Below are positions 6,499-13,265 of a DNA stretch of 13,265 nt, piece after piece. The translations under genes were made by a program, and so were the position numbers. The first letter of the stretch is position 1, and every line of letters begins with the position of its first letter. The DNA comes from Clostridia bacterium (lineage in GTDB: Bacteria > CBDUZB01 > JAGLHV01): NCBI GenBank assembly GCA_030595925.1, contig JAUVLC010000069.1, positions 1 to 13,265 of the forward strand, in the 5' to 3' direction. Under the pieces are notes generated by a model. The model was not told the DNA's origin and searched no databases. It saw only the letters and a list, made by a program, of their open reading frames with translations.

Positions 6499-7591
6499 GT
6501 CAATAAATAAATATATATTTATTATCCTGATACTTATAGGCGGGTGGTATTGGTATCGATTAATGAAGCAGAAGATTCCTGCGGATTTTGTGGATTATAC
6601 CCGATTTTCTCAAAAATTGGATGAACAGATAAATGAAGAGTTACTTTCTTTAGGGATTAGTAATGAAAATTTGTTAAAAAAATATCAGCAGCAGAAAAAA
6701 ATTGAAAATGTTTGTTGGTTGGAAATAACAAAAGAAATAAATGTTCCTAATGACTGTTCATTGTCAATTTGTAAAGAACGGATTGTTGCTGTAATAGAGG
6801 ATATCGGAGGGGATATCTATGATGCAGCTTTGGAGGAATCCGGGAATAAATTAAAAATAACCTGTGGTCAAAATTCTAAGATTTTTCAAAATTTAATTTT
6901 ATGGAAAGAAAAGACAAAGAAACCGGAATATAGAATTGCTCTGGTTCTTGATGATCTCGGATATAATAACGATTTGCCTGATAAATTTTTGAAGCTCGGT
7001 ATTCCAATGACTTTTAGTATCCTACCCTGCGAAAAATATTCTACTAGTTTATCAAAAAGAATAGCAAAAGCAGGACAGGAGGTTTTTCTACATCTTCCCT
7101 TAGAGCCGAAAGCTTATCCCAAAATAAATCCGGGACCATGGGCTATTTTTGCTTCGATGGATGATTCCGAAATAAAAAAAATATTTTTATCCAATTTAAA
7201 AAGTGTTCCTGATGCTTGTGGTGTAAACAATCATATGGGATCAAGATTTATGGAAAACGAAGAAAAATTAAAAGTACTGCTTACCTGTGTAAAAGAAAAG
7301 AAGGGTTTGGTTTTTCTTGATTCTAATACAACTAACTCTGTAGCAGATAAAATTAGCAAGGATTTAGGTTTAAAGTTTGTAAAGAACAAGGTTTTTTTAG
7401 ATAACAAAGACGATATAAATTACATAAGAAAGCAATTAAAGGTACTTTATCGAAAAGTTTTGAAAGAAGGCACTGTTGTTGCTATAGGACATGTTCAAAG
7501 AAAAAATACAGCCCTTGCTTTGGCGGAATTTATTCCTACCTTAAAAGGGAAAAACATCAAATTTATATTTGTTTCGGAATTGGCTGAATAG
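6482..7591 (+). CDS. YibQ-like divergent polysaccharide deacetylase family protein
   Basis: This 369-residue protein has an N-terminal membrane anchor (about 10-26) and a C-terminal NodB-like barrel of the divergent polysaccharide deacetylase (DUF610/YibQ) family, from about 150 to 367. Landmarks are IALVLDDLG (152-160, Asp157-Asp158), MTFSILP (176-182), FLHLPLEP (202-209, His204), CGVNNHMGSRF (246-256, His251), FLDSNTT (278-284) and a late GHV (336-338). The Asp-Asp and His residues keep the metal-binding pattern of the fold, but no member's substrate is known to me, so deacetylation of an envelope glycan is only inferred. The gene overlaps the protease gene by 17 nt. In Proteobacteria the order envC-ctp-yibQ is also common, which supports both the family call and a link to septal peptidoglycan or envelope maintenance. 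Between the anchor and the barrel, residues 30-148 form a less conserved region. Confidence 0.87.
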   Translation: MKKRSRSINKYIFIILILIGGWYWYRLMKQKIPADFVDYTRFSQKLDEQINEELLSLGISNENLLKKYQQQKKIENVCWLEITKEINVPNDCSLSICKERIVAVIEDIGGDIYDAALEESGNKLKITCGQNSKIFQNLILWKEKTKKPEYRIALVLDDLGYNNDLPDKFLKLGIPMTFSILPCEKYSTSLSKRIAKAGQEVFLHLPLEPKAYPKINPGPWAIFASMDDSEIKKIFLSNLKSVPDACGVNNHMGSRFMENEEKLKVLLTCVKEKKGLVFLDSNTTNSVADKISKDLGLKFVKNKVFLDNKDDINYIRKQLKVLYRKVLKEGTVVAIGHVQRKNTALALAEFIPTLKGKNIKFIFVSELAE

Positions 7592-7620
7592 TTAAAAAAA
7601 TTAAATTATAGAGATAGATT

Positions 7621-8664
7621 ATGCTTATATTAGGAATTGATACATCTTGTGATGATACATCGGTGGCAGTAGTCAGGAATGGAACGGAAGTTCTTTCTAA
7701 CATTGTTTCTTCTCAGAATGTTATTCACGAAAAATATGGCGGAATAGTTCCTGAACTTGCTTGTCGTAAACATTTGGAGATTATAAATTTTGTTACAGAG
7801 AAAGCTTTAAAAGATGCAAAAGTAAAATTTGGAGATCTGGATAGTATTGCAGTAACTCGCGGTCCGGGATTGGTTGGTGCTTTATTAATTGGTATGATGA
7901 CTGCTAAATCTCTTGCCTATGTATATAACCTGCCGTTGCTCGGAATTAATCATTTAGAGGCTCACATATATGCTAATTTTTTAGAATTTTCTTCGCTAAG
8001 GCCTCCTTTTGTTTCCTTAGTTATTTCCGGAGGACATACGGATTTAATTTATTTTCATGATTTTGAACAATACAAAATATTAGGAAGGACACGGGATGAT
8101 GCTGTAGGGGAGGCTTTTGATAAGGTAGCTAAATTTTTGAATCTGGGTTATCCGGGTGGTCCCGTGATTGATCGCTTGTCTCCCAAAGGAGATGCCGGAA
8201 AAATAAGATTTCCCCGCCCTTTTTTGGGCAAAAGTTTTGATTTTAGTTTTAGCGGACTTAAGACAGCTGTTGTAAATTATGTTTCTTCCCAAAAAGGAAA
8301 TTATTCTGTTGCGGATATAGCAGCATGTTTTCAGCAATCGGTAATAGAGGTTTTAGCTAAAAAAGCAATAAATGCGGCTAAAGAGATGAAAGTAGGGAAA
8401 ATCGTTTTGGGTGGAGGGGTGTCGGCTAATTCTGCTTTGAGAAAATATTTAAAAGCGGAAGCAGCTAAAAATCGGATTAAGACTTATTTTCCCGGACTTT
8501 CTCTGTGTACGGATAATGCAGCAATGATTGCTTGTTTGGGATATTACAAAATGAAGAAATATTATAAGAATAAAAAAGACAGGTGTTTTTCTCTAAGTCA
8601 ACTAGATTTGAACGTTGAACCAAATTTAAAAATAGAAGAAAATTTTAATTTCAATGAGACTTAG
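7621..8664 (+). CDS. tsaD: tRNA N6-threonylcarbamoyladenosine transferase TsaD
   Basis: TsaD, with TsaB and TsaE, transfers the threonylcarbamoyl group from threonylcarbamoyl-AMP to adenosine 37 of ANN-decoding tRNAs. The 347-residue sequence shows the full ASKHA-fold signature: LGIDTSCDDTSVAVV (4-18), the metal-binding HLEAH (His111, His115), ISGGHTDL (135-142), RDDAVGEAFDKVAK (158-171), YPGGPVIDRLS (177-187), FDFSFSGLKTAV (206-217), GGGVSANSALR (264-274) and CTDNAAMI with Asp298. The ATG lies 29 nt after the upstream stop, with only a weak GAGAT-like ribosome binding site. The last 30 or so residues (Lys/Tyr-rich, ending NFNFNET) go somewhat beyond the conserved core. The stop codon falls inside the first copy of the downstream duplicated element. 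The gene ends the plus-strand run and faces guaA. Confidence 0.96.
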   Translation: MLILGIDTSCDDTSVAVVRNGTEVLSNIVSSQNVIHEKYGGIVPELACRKHLEIINFVTEKALKDAKVKFGDLDSIAVTRGPGLVGALLIGMMTAKSLAYVYNLPLLGINHLEAHIYANFLEFSSLRPPFVSLVISGGHTDLIYFHDFEQYKILGRTRDDAVGEAFDKVAKFLNLGYPGGPVIDRLSPKGDAGKIRFPRPFLGKSFDFSFSGLKTAVVNYVSSQKGNYSVADIAACFQQSVIEVLAKKAINAAKEMKVGKIVLGGGVSANSALRKYLKAEAAKNRIKTYFPGLSLCTDNAAMIACLGYYKMKKYYKNKKDRCFSLSQLDLNVEPNLKIEENFNFNET

Positions 8665-8709
8665 AGTTTTTTTCTGAAAAAACTCTGTAGTCGAATTGAT
8701 CCTGAGCGA
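8659..8709. repeat. Tandem intergenic repeat, copy 1 (contains tsaD stop codon)
   Basis: These 51 bp recur exactly at 8748-8798. The copy begins with ACTTAG, of which TAG (8662-8664) is the tsaD stop. It contains a perfect 10-bp inverted repeat, AGAGTTTTTT and AAAAAACTCT, around the loop TCTG (8663-8686). Then comes GTCGAATTGATCCTGAGCGA. Weaker similarity continues on both sides: TTTAATT at 8644-8650 against 8734-8740, and a TAAGG...CGAAGGGT tail to about 8729. The T run lies in the 5' arm of the hairpin on either strand, so it is not a classic U-tailed terminator. Confidence 0.9.
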
Positions 8710-8747
8710 TAATAAGGTGAGCGAAGGGTATCATTTAATTAAATAAA

Positions 8748-8798
8748 ACTTAGAGTTTTTTTCTGAAAAAACTCTGTAGTCGAATTGATCCTGAGCGA
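8748..8798. repeat. Tandem intergenic repeat, copy 2
   Basis: This is an exact copy of 8659-8709 shifted by 89 bp, with the same 10-bp hairpin at 8752-8775. After the exact part it continues to about 8817 as CTGTAAGGAGTCGAAGGGT, forming a small second hairpin (CGACT 8796-8800 with AGTCG 8807-8811). The CCTGAGCGA...GTCGAAGG arrangement resembles short dispersed repeats that I recall from many unrelated bacterial genomes, so this may belong to a family present elsewhere in the chromosome. Confidence 0.9.
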
Positions 8799-8851
8799 CT
8801 GTAAGGAGTCGAAGGGTTCCCTGCAACTTGCTGAGAGGTAGTTGATTAAAT

Positions 8852-10390
8852 TCATTCCCATTCTATTGTGCTGGGTGGTTTTGAGCTGATATCATAAACT
8901 ATTCTGTTTACCCCATTTACTTGATTGATAATTCTATTAGAAATTTTTCCTAATAAATCGTAAGGTAATTTAACCCAGTCAGCAGTCATTCCGTCCAGGC
9001 TGGTAACTGCCCGCAAGGCAATTACATTTTCGTAAGTACGGGCATCTCCCATTACTCCTACGCTTTTAATGGGGAGTAAAACAGCAAAAGCTTGCCATGT
9101 TTTTTTATAAAACCCTGCTTTTTTTATTTCTTCAATAACAATTGTATCTGCTGCTTGAAGAATTTTAATTCTTTCAGGGGAAACACTCCCAACAATCCTG
9201 ATGGCCAGTCCCGGTCCGGGGAAAGGATGCCTCCAGATAATTTCCTGTGGTAGTTTTAGTGTTACGCCTATTTTCCGTACTTCATCTTTAAATAAATTTC
9301 TGAAGGGTTCAATAAGCGTTAATTTCATTTTTTTAGGTAATCCCCCAACATTATGGTGGCTTTTAATAGTGGCCGAAGGCCCGGATAGTGCGGAATGACT
9401 TTCGATTACATCGGGATAGAGAGTTCCTTGAGCTAAAAAATTAACCGGCCCTATTTTTTTTGCTTCTTCCTGAAAAACTCTAATAAATTCATGGCCGATT
9501 ATTTTTCTTTTCTTTTCCGGGTCGATAATTCCTTTTAGTCTTTTTAAAAACCTATTTTCCGCCCGAATATATTTTAAATTCATATTATAATGGGTTTTAA
9601 ACGTTTTAACCACTTTTTTCCCTTCGTCTTTACGCAGTAATCCATTATTTACAAAAATACAATGTAATTGACGTCCGATTGCTTTATGTAAAAGGATTGA
9701 AAGTACGGAGGAATCAACTCCACCACTTAACGCACAAATTACCTTTTTATTCGCTACTTGTTTTCGAATAGTGGAAATGGAATGTTTAACTACTGATTTC
9801 ATCGTCCAGTTTTCTTTGCAGTCAGCTATTTTATATAAGAAATTCTGAATAACTTTTTTACCTTTGGGAGTATGGACAACTTCGGGATGAAATTGTACCC
9901 CATACAATTTTTTTTCTTTATTTCTGAAGGCAGCAATGGAAGAATTTTGTGTAAAGGCAGTAGATTCAAATCCCACGGGTAATTTAGAAACTTTATCAGT
10001 GTGACTCATCCAAACAGTTAGATTTGAGTTGAGATTAGCAAAAAGCCCATCTTTTTTCCTTGTTTGTAAAGAAGCTTTACCGTATTCACGGATAAGAGAA
10101 GTGGATACTTTTCCCTGGTTAAAACGGGCAATTAATTGCATCCCGTAACAGATTCCTAAAATAGGAATTCCTAATTGGATAATTTTTTTATCACAAAGAG
10201 GAACATTTTTTTTGCTTAGGCTGGATGGCCCTCCGGAGAAAATGATAGCTTTTGGTTTTTTATTTAATAATTCTCTGCAGGATATGTTATAGGGAACAAT
10301 TTCCGAATAAATATTACATTCCCGAACACGACGGGCAATAAGTTGAGTATATTGTGAACCAAAATCTAAAATAATTACAGAATTTTCCAT
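8852..10390 (-). CDS. guaA: GMP synthase (glutamine-hydrolysing)
   Basis: GuaA converts XMP to GMP using ATP and glutamine, the last step of guanine nucleotide synthesis, in the cytoplasm. The 512-residue protein is full length and all landmarks are present. In the class I glutamine amidotransferase domain (about 1-195) the triad is Cys81 in GICYGMQL, His168 and Glu170 in VQFHPEV. The ATP pyrophosphatase domain has the PP-loop SGGVDSS (222-228) and TLYPDVIES. The C-terminal dimerisation domain contains [12 protein letters not shown] and ends in the characteristic IEWE. The ATG at 10390 follows an AGGAT-like ribosome binding site and lies only 11 nt beyond the exbD stop, so guaA is probably cotranscribed with exbB-exbD. 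That is an unusual partner set for a purine gene. No purine riboswitch is visible upstream of the operon. The gene converges on tsaD. Confidence 0.97.
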   Translation of the reverse strand: MENSVIILDFGSQYTQLIARRVRECNIYSEIVPYNISCRELLNKKPKAIIFSGGPSSLSKKNVPLCDKKIIQLGIPILGICYGMQLIARFNQGKVSTSLIREYGKASLQTRKKDGLFANLNSNLTVWMSHTDKVSKLPVGFESTAFTQNSSIAAFRNKEKKLYGVQFHPEVVHTPKGKKVIQNFLYKIADCKENWTMKSVVKHSISTIRKQVANKKVICALSGGVDSSVLSILLHKAIGRQLHCIFVNNGLLRKDEGKKVVKTFKTHYNMNLKYIRAENRFLKRLKGIIDPEKKRKIIGHEFIRVFQEEAKKIGPVNFLAQGTLYPDVIESHSALSGPSATIKSHHNVGGLPKKMKLTLIEPFRNLFKDEVRKIGVTLKLPQEIIWRHPFPGPGLAIRIVGSVSPERIKILQAADTIVIEEIKKAGFYKKTWQAFAVLLPIKSVGVMGDARTYENVIALRAVTSLDGMTADWVKLPYDLLGKISNRIINQVNGVNRIVYDISSKPPSTIEWE

Positions 10391-10401
10391 TTTATATAAT
10401 C

Positions 10402-10812
10402 CTATTTATCTTTTTTTGCTTCTGTAGCAATGGCTAATTTTTCTACCCCATTAATTTTAGCAATATCCATTATTTGTACAACTGTTCCGTATAAAACATC
10501 TTTGTCCGCTTTAATAATTAACATTTTTTCTTTTCGTTTAGCTAAAGCATTTTTTAGTTGGACAGGTAAATTCTTTAGGGATACTTTTTTAGTGTTCAAA
10601 AAAATTTGATTTTTTTTGGTAACGGTAACGACCAGCTTGCTTTGTAATTGATTTTCAGAAACAACTGTTTTAGGTAATTTTATTTTTATTCCCTGGTTAA
10701 CTATAAAAGAAGAAGAGAGCATAAAAAAGATTAGTAAGAGAAAAATTACATCTGTCATTGGTGCAGGGTCTAAATTAAAACCGACTTTGGATTTATATTT
10801 ACTGGGTTTCAT
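10402..10812 (-). CDS. exbD: ExbD/TolR family biopolymer transport protein
   Basis: This is a small inner-membrane protein that works with an ExbB/TolQ channel to turn proton flow into mechanical force across the periplasm. Starting at 10812 it has 136 residues: a short basic cytoplasmic N-terminus, one membrane helix (about 20-38) reading [15 protein letters not shown] with the essential membrane Asp at residue 21, and a periplasmic domain of ExbD/TolR type ending near VEKLAIATE. An earlier in-frame ATG at 10830 would add six residues, but only the later ATG has a ribosome binding site (AAGGA on the minus strand at 10824-10820, spacer 7 nt), so I prefer 10812. It overlaps the exbB end by 14 nt. 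Sequence alone does not decide between TonB-energising ExbD and TolR. No tolA, tolB, pal or tonB is seen nearby. Confidence 0.88.
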   Translation of the reverse strand: MKPSKYKSKVGFNLDPAPMTDVIFLLLIFFMLSSSFIVNQGIKIKLPKTVVSENQLQSKLVVTVTKKNQIFLNTKKVSLKNLPVQLKNALAKRKEKMLIIKADKDVLYGTVVQIMDIAKINGVEKLAIATEAKKDK

Positions 10813-11464
10813 TTGCTTTTCCTTGTTCATATTTATACAAAAGTCCGATTAATTTTTTAGAACGTTTTTCCATTTCTAAAGTAAATAAGTGTACCCGATT
10901 AGAAAAATAATGATAAAAAACAACTGTGGGAATGGCAATTAGTAAACCTGTGGCAGTAGTAATTAGTGCCTCGGCAATACCGGAAGCAACTATAGTTGGG
11001 GAAGATGTTCCTGAGGCAGCAATAGAATTAAAAGCTTTAATCATTCCCAGCACAGTGCCGGTAAAACCTAAAAGAGTAGAAATGCTGGCAATAGTTCCCA
11101 GTACGGGAAGATATTTTTCTAAAAGAGGAATAGCTTCCAATTCTGCTTCTTCGAAAGCTTTTTCCATGGCTATTTGTCCCTGTGCATGATTGATTAAGCC
11201 TGCTTTTAAAATATAAGCAACGGGTCCCTGGGTAGAATCACAAAGAGCTATAGCTTCTTCTGCCATATTTTGATCTAAAAATTGTTTAATTCTGCCCATT
11301 AGGTGTTCTTCATTGACATGAGCATAGTGGTAAAACCAGATTCTATTGATGGTAATTGCTATGGATAGTATTGAGCATATGAATAGGGGATACATGAGCA
11401 TCCCACCCTTTAAAAGATAACTGATCGTTTCGTTTTTTAACAGAAGTTCAAAAATAAAATCCAT
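10799..11464 (-). CDS. exbB: MotA/TolQ/ExbB family proton channel protein
   Basis: This 221-residue inner-membrane protein forms the pentameric proton channel that surrounds ExbD/TolR helices. Three membrane segments are visible: about 20-43, 118-143 and 160-187, with a cytoplasmic loop between the first two. The family signature is clear in the last two helices: PVLGTIASISTLLGFTGTVL (120-139) and GIAEALITTATGLLIAIPT (162-180), where the Thr and small residues line the proton path. An AAGGAGG ribosome binding site stands just before the ATG, and a good promoter lies about 45 bp upstream. It overlaps exbD by 14 nt, so the two are translationally coupled. Whether it energises TonB, Tol-Pal or another envelope motor cannot be told from the window. 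Confidence 0.92.
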   Translation of the reverse strand: MDFIFELLLKNETISYLLKGGMLMYPLFICSILSIAITINRIWFYHYAHVNEEHLMGRIKQFLDQNMAEEAIALCDSTQGPVAYILKAGLINHAQGQIAMEKAFEEAELEAIPLLEKYLPVLGTIASISTLLGFTGTVLGMIKAFNSIAASGTSSPTIVASGIAEALITTATGLLIAIPTVVFYHYFSNRVHLFTLEMEKRSKKLIGLLYKYEQGKANETQ

Positions 11465-11508
11465 TTTTCCTCCTTGTACGAAAGTTAATTGTCTCGTATA
11501 ATAAAAAG

Positions 11509-11537
11509 ATTATATCAAAAAAAATGACCAAAAGCAA
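11509..11537 (-). promoter_or_regulatory. Promoter for exbB-exbD-guaA (extended -10)
   Basis: On the minus strand, TTGCTT (11537-11532) is followed after 17 bp by a perfect TATAAT (11514-11509). The base triplet before it makes an extended -10 (TGATATAAT). Transcription would start near 11502, about 38 nt before the exbB ATG. It lies between the coiled-coil gene and exbB, so the operon can be expressed independently. Confidence 0.6.
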
Positions 11538-11615
11538 TATGAAGTACAAATTTTTATTATTTTTGTTGAATGAAGGGATAGATTGGAAAGGATAATTATT
11601 TGCGGAGTTATTTTT

Positions 11616-13265
11616 TTATTTAAAAAGTTCGGAGATAGAAAATTTATTCCATAAGTTTTTATTTTTTCCTTTTTGAGAGGTGTTTGTGTTTTTTTCTATT
11701 GCAGCTAATTTTTCTTCTAATTTTTGTTTAATTTTTTCTATCTTTTTTACTTCATTTTCATATTTCACTTTCTGTGCTTCTTCGTCTTTCATTATGCGGA
11801 TGGCTGTTTTAAGTGCCTCTTGTCTTTGTTCTCTGTCGTTTTGTTCTTTATCAAGTTCTTTTTTCCATGTTTTTTTCTCTTCTTCCAGAGCATCTATCAA
11901 TGCTTTATTTTTTTGTGAGGCATTTTCTAAATTTTTAATTTCCTCTTTAAGCGTATTTTCTTTGATTTCAAATTCTTTGGTTTTTATTACAGAGTAACTT
12001 TCTTTTTCTTTTCCCACATCTTTTTTTAAATTTTCTACATTTTGTGTTAATTTCCCTTTTTCTTCGTTTAGGAGAGATTCTTTCTTTTTATATTCATTTT
12101 CTTTTTGCTTTATTTTTTCTTTTAAAGCGGTAATTTCTTGTAAACCCTCTCCTTCCTGATTGAATTTTTTATTTTTTAATATTTCTTCCAAACCTGACAA
12201 TTCTTCCTGTTTTAATTTGATAATGTCCTCGTATCTGGTTCTTTCTTGCTGCAAGTCTTCTTTTTGTTTATTTATGTTTTCTTCCAATGAAATCAATCTT
12301 TGATGTTTGGTTTGCATTATTTGATTAAATTCTTCTTCCTTTTGGTTAATTTGATTTCTAAGTTCTTTCACTGTTTTATTGAGTTCCCCAAGTTCATTTT
12401 GAACGCGATGTATTTCTTGATCTTTTACATTGAGCAATTCCTGTTGTTTACTTTTTTCCTGTTCTAGTTTTTCTTTTTCTTGTTGAAGTTCTTTTTCTAA
12501 AGATGTTGATAGTTGATCCTTATTTTGAATGGTTTTTGTGTATTCTTGTTTTTTTCCATCAAGGTTGGCTTTAATGTCCTCAAGAGCTTTATTTTTTTCA
12601 TTGAGTTCATTTTGAATTCTATCTATTTCTACGTTTTTTGTTTTAATTAAATTTTGTTGTTTGGACTTTTCCTGTTCTAATTGATTTTCTAAAGAGGTTG
12701 TTTTTTTGTCTTTATCTTGAAGGGTTGTATTATATGTTTCTTCTTTTTTTGAAAGATCTTCTTTAAGATTCTCCATGCTTAAATTTTTATCTTTAAGTTC
12801 ATTTTGAATTTTTTCTATTTCTTCGTTTTTGGTTTTGATTAATTCCTGCTGTTTTGGGTCGTCCTGCTTTGATTTTTCTTTTTCTTGTTTTAATTCGTTT
12901 TCTAAGGAGGTTAATCTTTGTTGTTTACTCTGGATTATTTGATTAAATTCTTCCTCTTTTTTTGAAAGCTCTCCTGTAAGGTTTTCAATGCTTGAATTTT
13001 TATCTTTAAGTTCATTTTGAATTTTTTCTATTTCTTCGTTTTTGGTTTTGATTAATTCCTGCTGTTTTGGGTTGTCCTGCTCTGATTTTTCTTTTTCCTG
13101 TTTTAATTGAGTTTCCAAAGAGGTAATGTTTTTATCTTTATCCCGGAGGGTTGTATTATATGTTTCCTCTTTTTTTGAAAGCTCTCCTTTAAGGTTTTCA
13201 ATATTTGAATTTTTATCTTTAAGTTCATTTTGAATTTTTTCTATTTCTTCGTTTTTGGTTTTGAT
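11616..13265 (-). CDS. Long repetitive coiled-coil protein (partial, N-terminus outside window)
   Basis: The frame is open from the right edge to a TAA at 11616-11618, giving at least 549 residues. The TTG at 13118 is only an internal codon, since 49 codons before it are also in frame and continue the same repeat. The visible part is almost entirely Lys/Glu/Gln/Asn-rich and has heptad-like hydrophobic spacing with no proline-rich breaks except DNPKQQ/DDPKQQ. No cysteine, no membrane segment and no enzymatic motif is seen. The first 348 residues are about five 71-residue repeats. The rest is a non-repeating coiled coil (with ALKTAIRIMKDEEAQ) and a short basic C-terminus, KGKNKNLWNKFSISELFK. 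I do not recognise the family. Similarity searches would probably return SMC, myosin or other coiled-coil proteins simply from composition. A cytoplasmic scaffold or filament role is possible but unproven. No terminator is visible between it and exbB. Confidence 0.85.
   Translation of the reverse strand: MKTKNEEIEKIQNELKDKNSNIENLKGELSKKEETYNTTLRDKDKNITSLETQLKQEKEKSEQDNPKQQELIKTKNEEIEKIQNELKDKNSSIENLTGELSKKEEEFNQIIQSKQQRLTSLENELKQEKEKSKQDDPKQQELIKTKNEEIEKIQNELKDKNLSMENLKEDLSKKEETYNTTLQDKDKKTTSLENQLEQEKSKQQNLIKTKNVEIDRIQNELNEKNKALEDIKANLDGKKQEYTKTIQNKDQLSTSLEKELQQEKEKLEQEKSKQQELLNVKDQEIHRVQNELGELNKTVKELRNQINQKEEEFNQIMQTKHQRLISLEENINKQKEDLQQERTRYEDIIKLKQEELSGLEEILKNKKFNQEGEGLQEITALKEKIKQKENEYKKKESLLNEEKGKLTQNVENLKKDVGKEKESYSVIKTKEFEIKENTLKEEIKNLENASQKNKALIDALEEEKKTWKKELDKEQNDREQRQEALKTAIRIMKDEEAQKVKYENEVKKIEKIKQKLEEKLAAIEKNTNTSQKGKNKNLWNKFSISELFK
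12222..13265 (-). repeat. Array of 71-codon (213-bp) repeats in the coiled-coil gene
   Basis: Reading on the minus strand, five units occupy 13265-13053, 13052-12840, 12839-12648, 12647-12435 and 12434-12222. All open with a form of IKTKNEEIEKIQNEL and close with KQQEL or a variant. Four are 71 codons long. The third is 64, missing exactly seven residues in its last third. The first 61 nt of units 1 and 2 are identical, and unit 3 is nearly identical over the same part. Units 4 and 5 are diverged. The array continues past the window edge. Confidence 0.9.

Noticed and set aside
8663-8686. Hairpin after tsaD as a Rho-independent terminator
   Set aside because: The stem is mainly A-T pairs, the T run is in its 5' arm and no U tract follows on either strand.
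10813-10830. ATG at 10830 as the exbD start
   Set aside because: It lacks a ribosome binding site, while the next in-frame ATG at 10812 has AAGGA at 7-nt spacing. The earlier start is not excluded.
11474-11502. Plus-strand TTGTAC-N17-TATAAT pair
   Set aside because: It fits a promoter pattern but points into the 3' end of the minus-strand coiled-coil gene with no plus-strand gene following; probably a chance match in AT-rich DNA, although an antisense RNA cannot be excluded.
11680-11997. Plus-strand Phe/Ser-rich frames opposite the coiled-coil gene
   Set aside because: They mirror the Lys/Glu-rich codons of the minus-strand gene and lack ribosome binding sites; they are not membrane proteins.
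13118-13118. TTG at 13118 as the start of the coiled-coil gene
   Set aside because: The frame stays open for 49 more codons to the window edge and those codons are another copy of the same 71-residue repeat, so the gene starts outside the window.

Overview
The window is about 13 kb of AT-rich bacterial chromosome, densely packed with housekeeping and cell-envelope genes. The organism is most likely an uncultivated diderm (Gram-negative-type) bacterium. The evidence is an FtsEX system paired with a degenerate-LytM EnvC-like activator, a Ctp protease, a YibQ-type deacetylase-fold protein and an ExbB/ExbD proton channel. The low GC and the gene mix would suit a candidate phylum such as Omnitrophota or a relative. 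That placement is a guess from style and does not come from a marker search.

Left part (1-1382): a rhomboid protease gene runs off the left edge on the minus strand. It is divergent from a plus-strand membrane-anchored protein with three PASTA domains. The roughly 300 bp between them carries a plausible promoter for each direction. The PASTA gene most likely starts at a GTG at 548.

Middle (1383-8664, plus strand): a tight run of genes for an S-methyl-5'-thioadenosine phosphorylase, FtsE, FtsX, an EnvC-like amidase activator, a C-terminal processing protease, a YibQ-like protein and TsaD. FtsE/FtsX/EnvC form a known division machine in which an inner-membrane ABC-type complex controls peptidoglycan amidases through EnvC. 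The envC-ctp-yibQ order is a known neighbourhood in Proteobacteria, and here it is joined directly to ftsEX. The FtsE has an asparagine where the switch (H-loop) histidine normally sits.

Convergent junction (8665-8851): between tsaD (+) and guaA (-) lies a tandem duplication with a period of about 89 bp. Each copy has a 10-bp AT-rich hairpin followed by a CCTGAGCGA-type repeat. The first copy contains the tsaD stop codon.

Right part (8852-13265, minus strand): guaA (GMP synthase) sits 11 bp behind an exbB-exbD pair that has its own good extended -10 promoter. Upstream of that is the 3' part of a gene for a very long coiled-coil protein. Its N-terminal portion consists of 71-residue repeats that continue past the window edge.

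Nothing here is clearly a new defence, mobile or secretion system. The items most worth a second look are the coiled-coil repeat gene, the duplicated intergenic element and the unusual FtsE.
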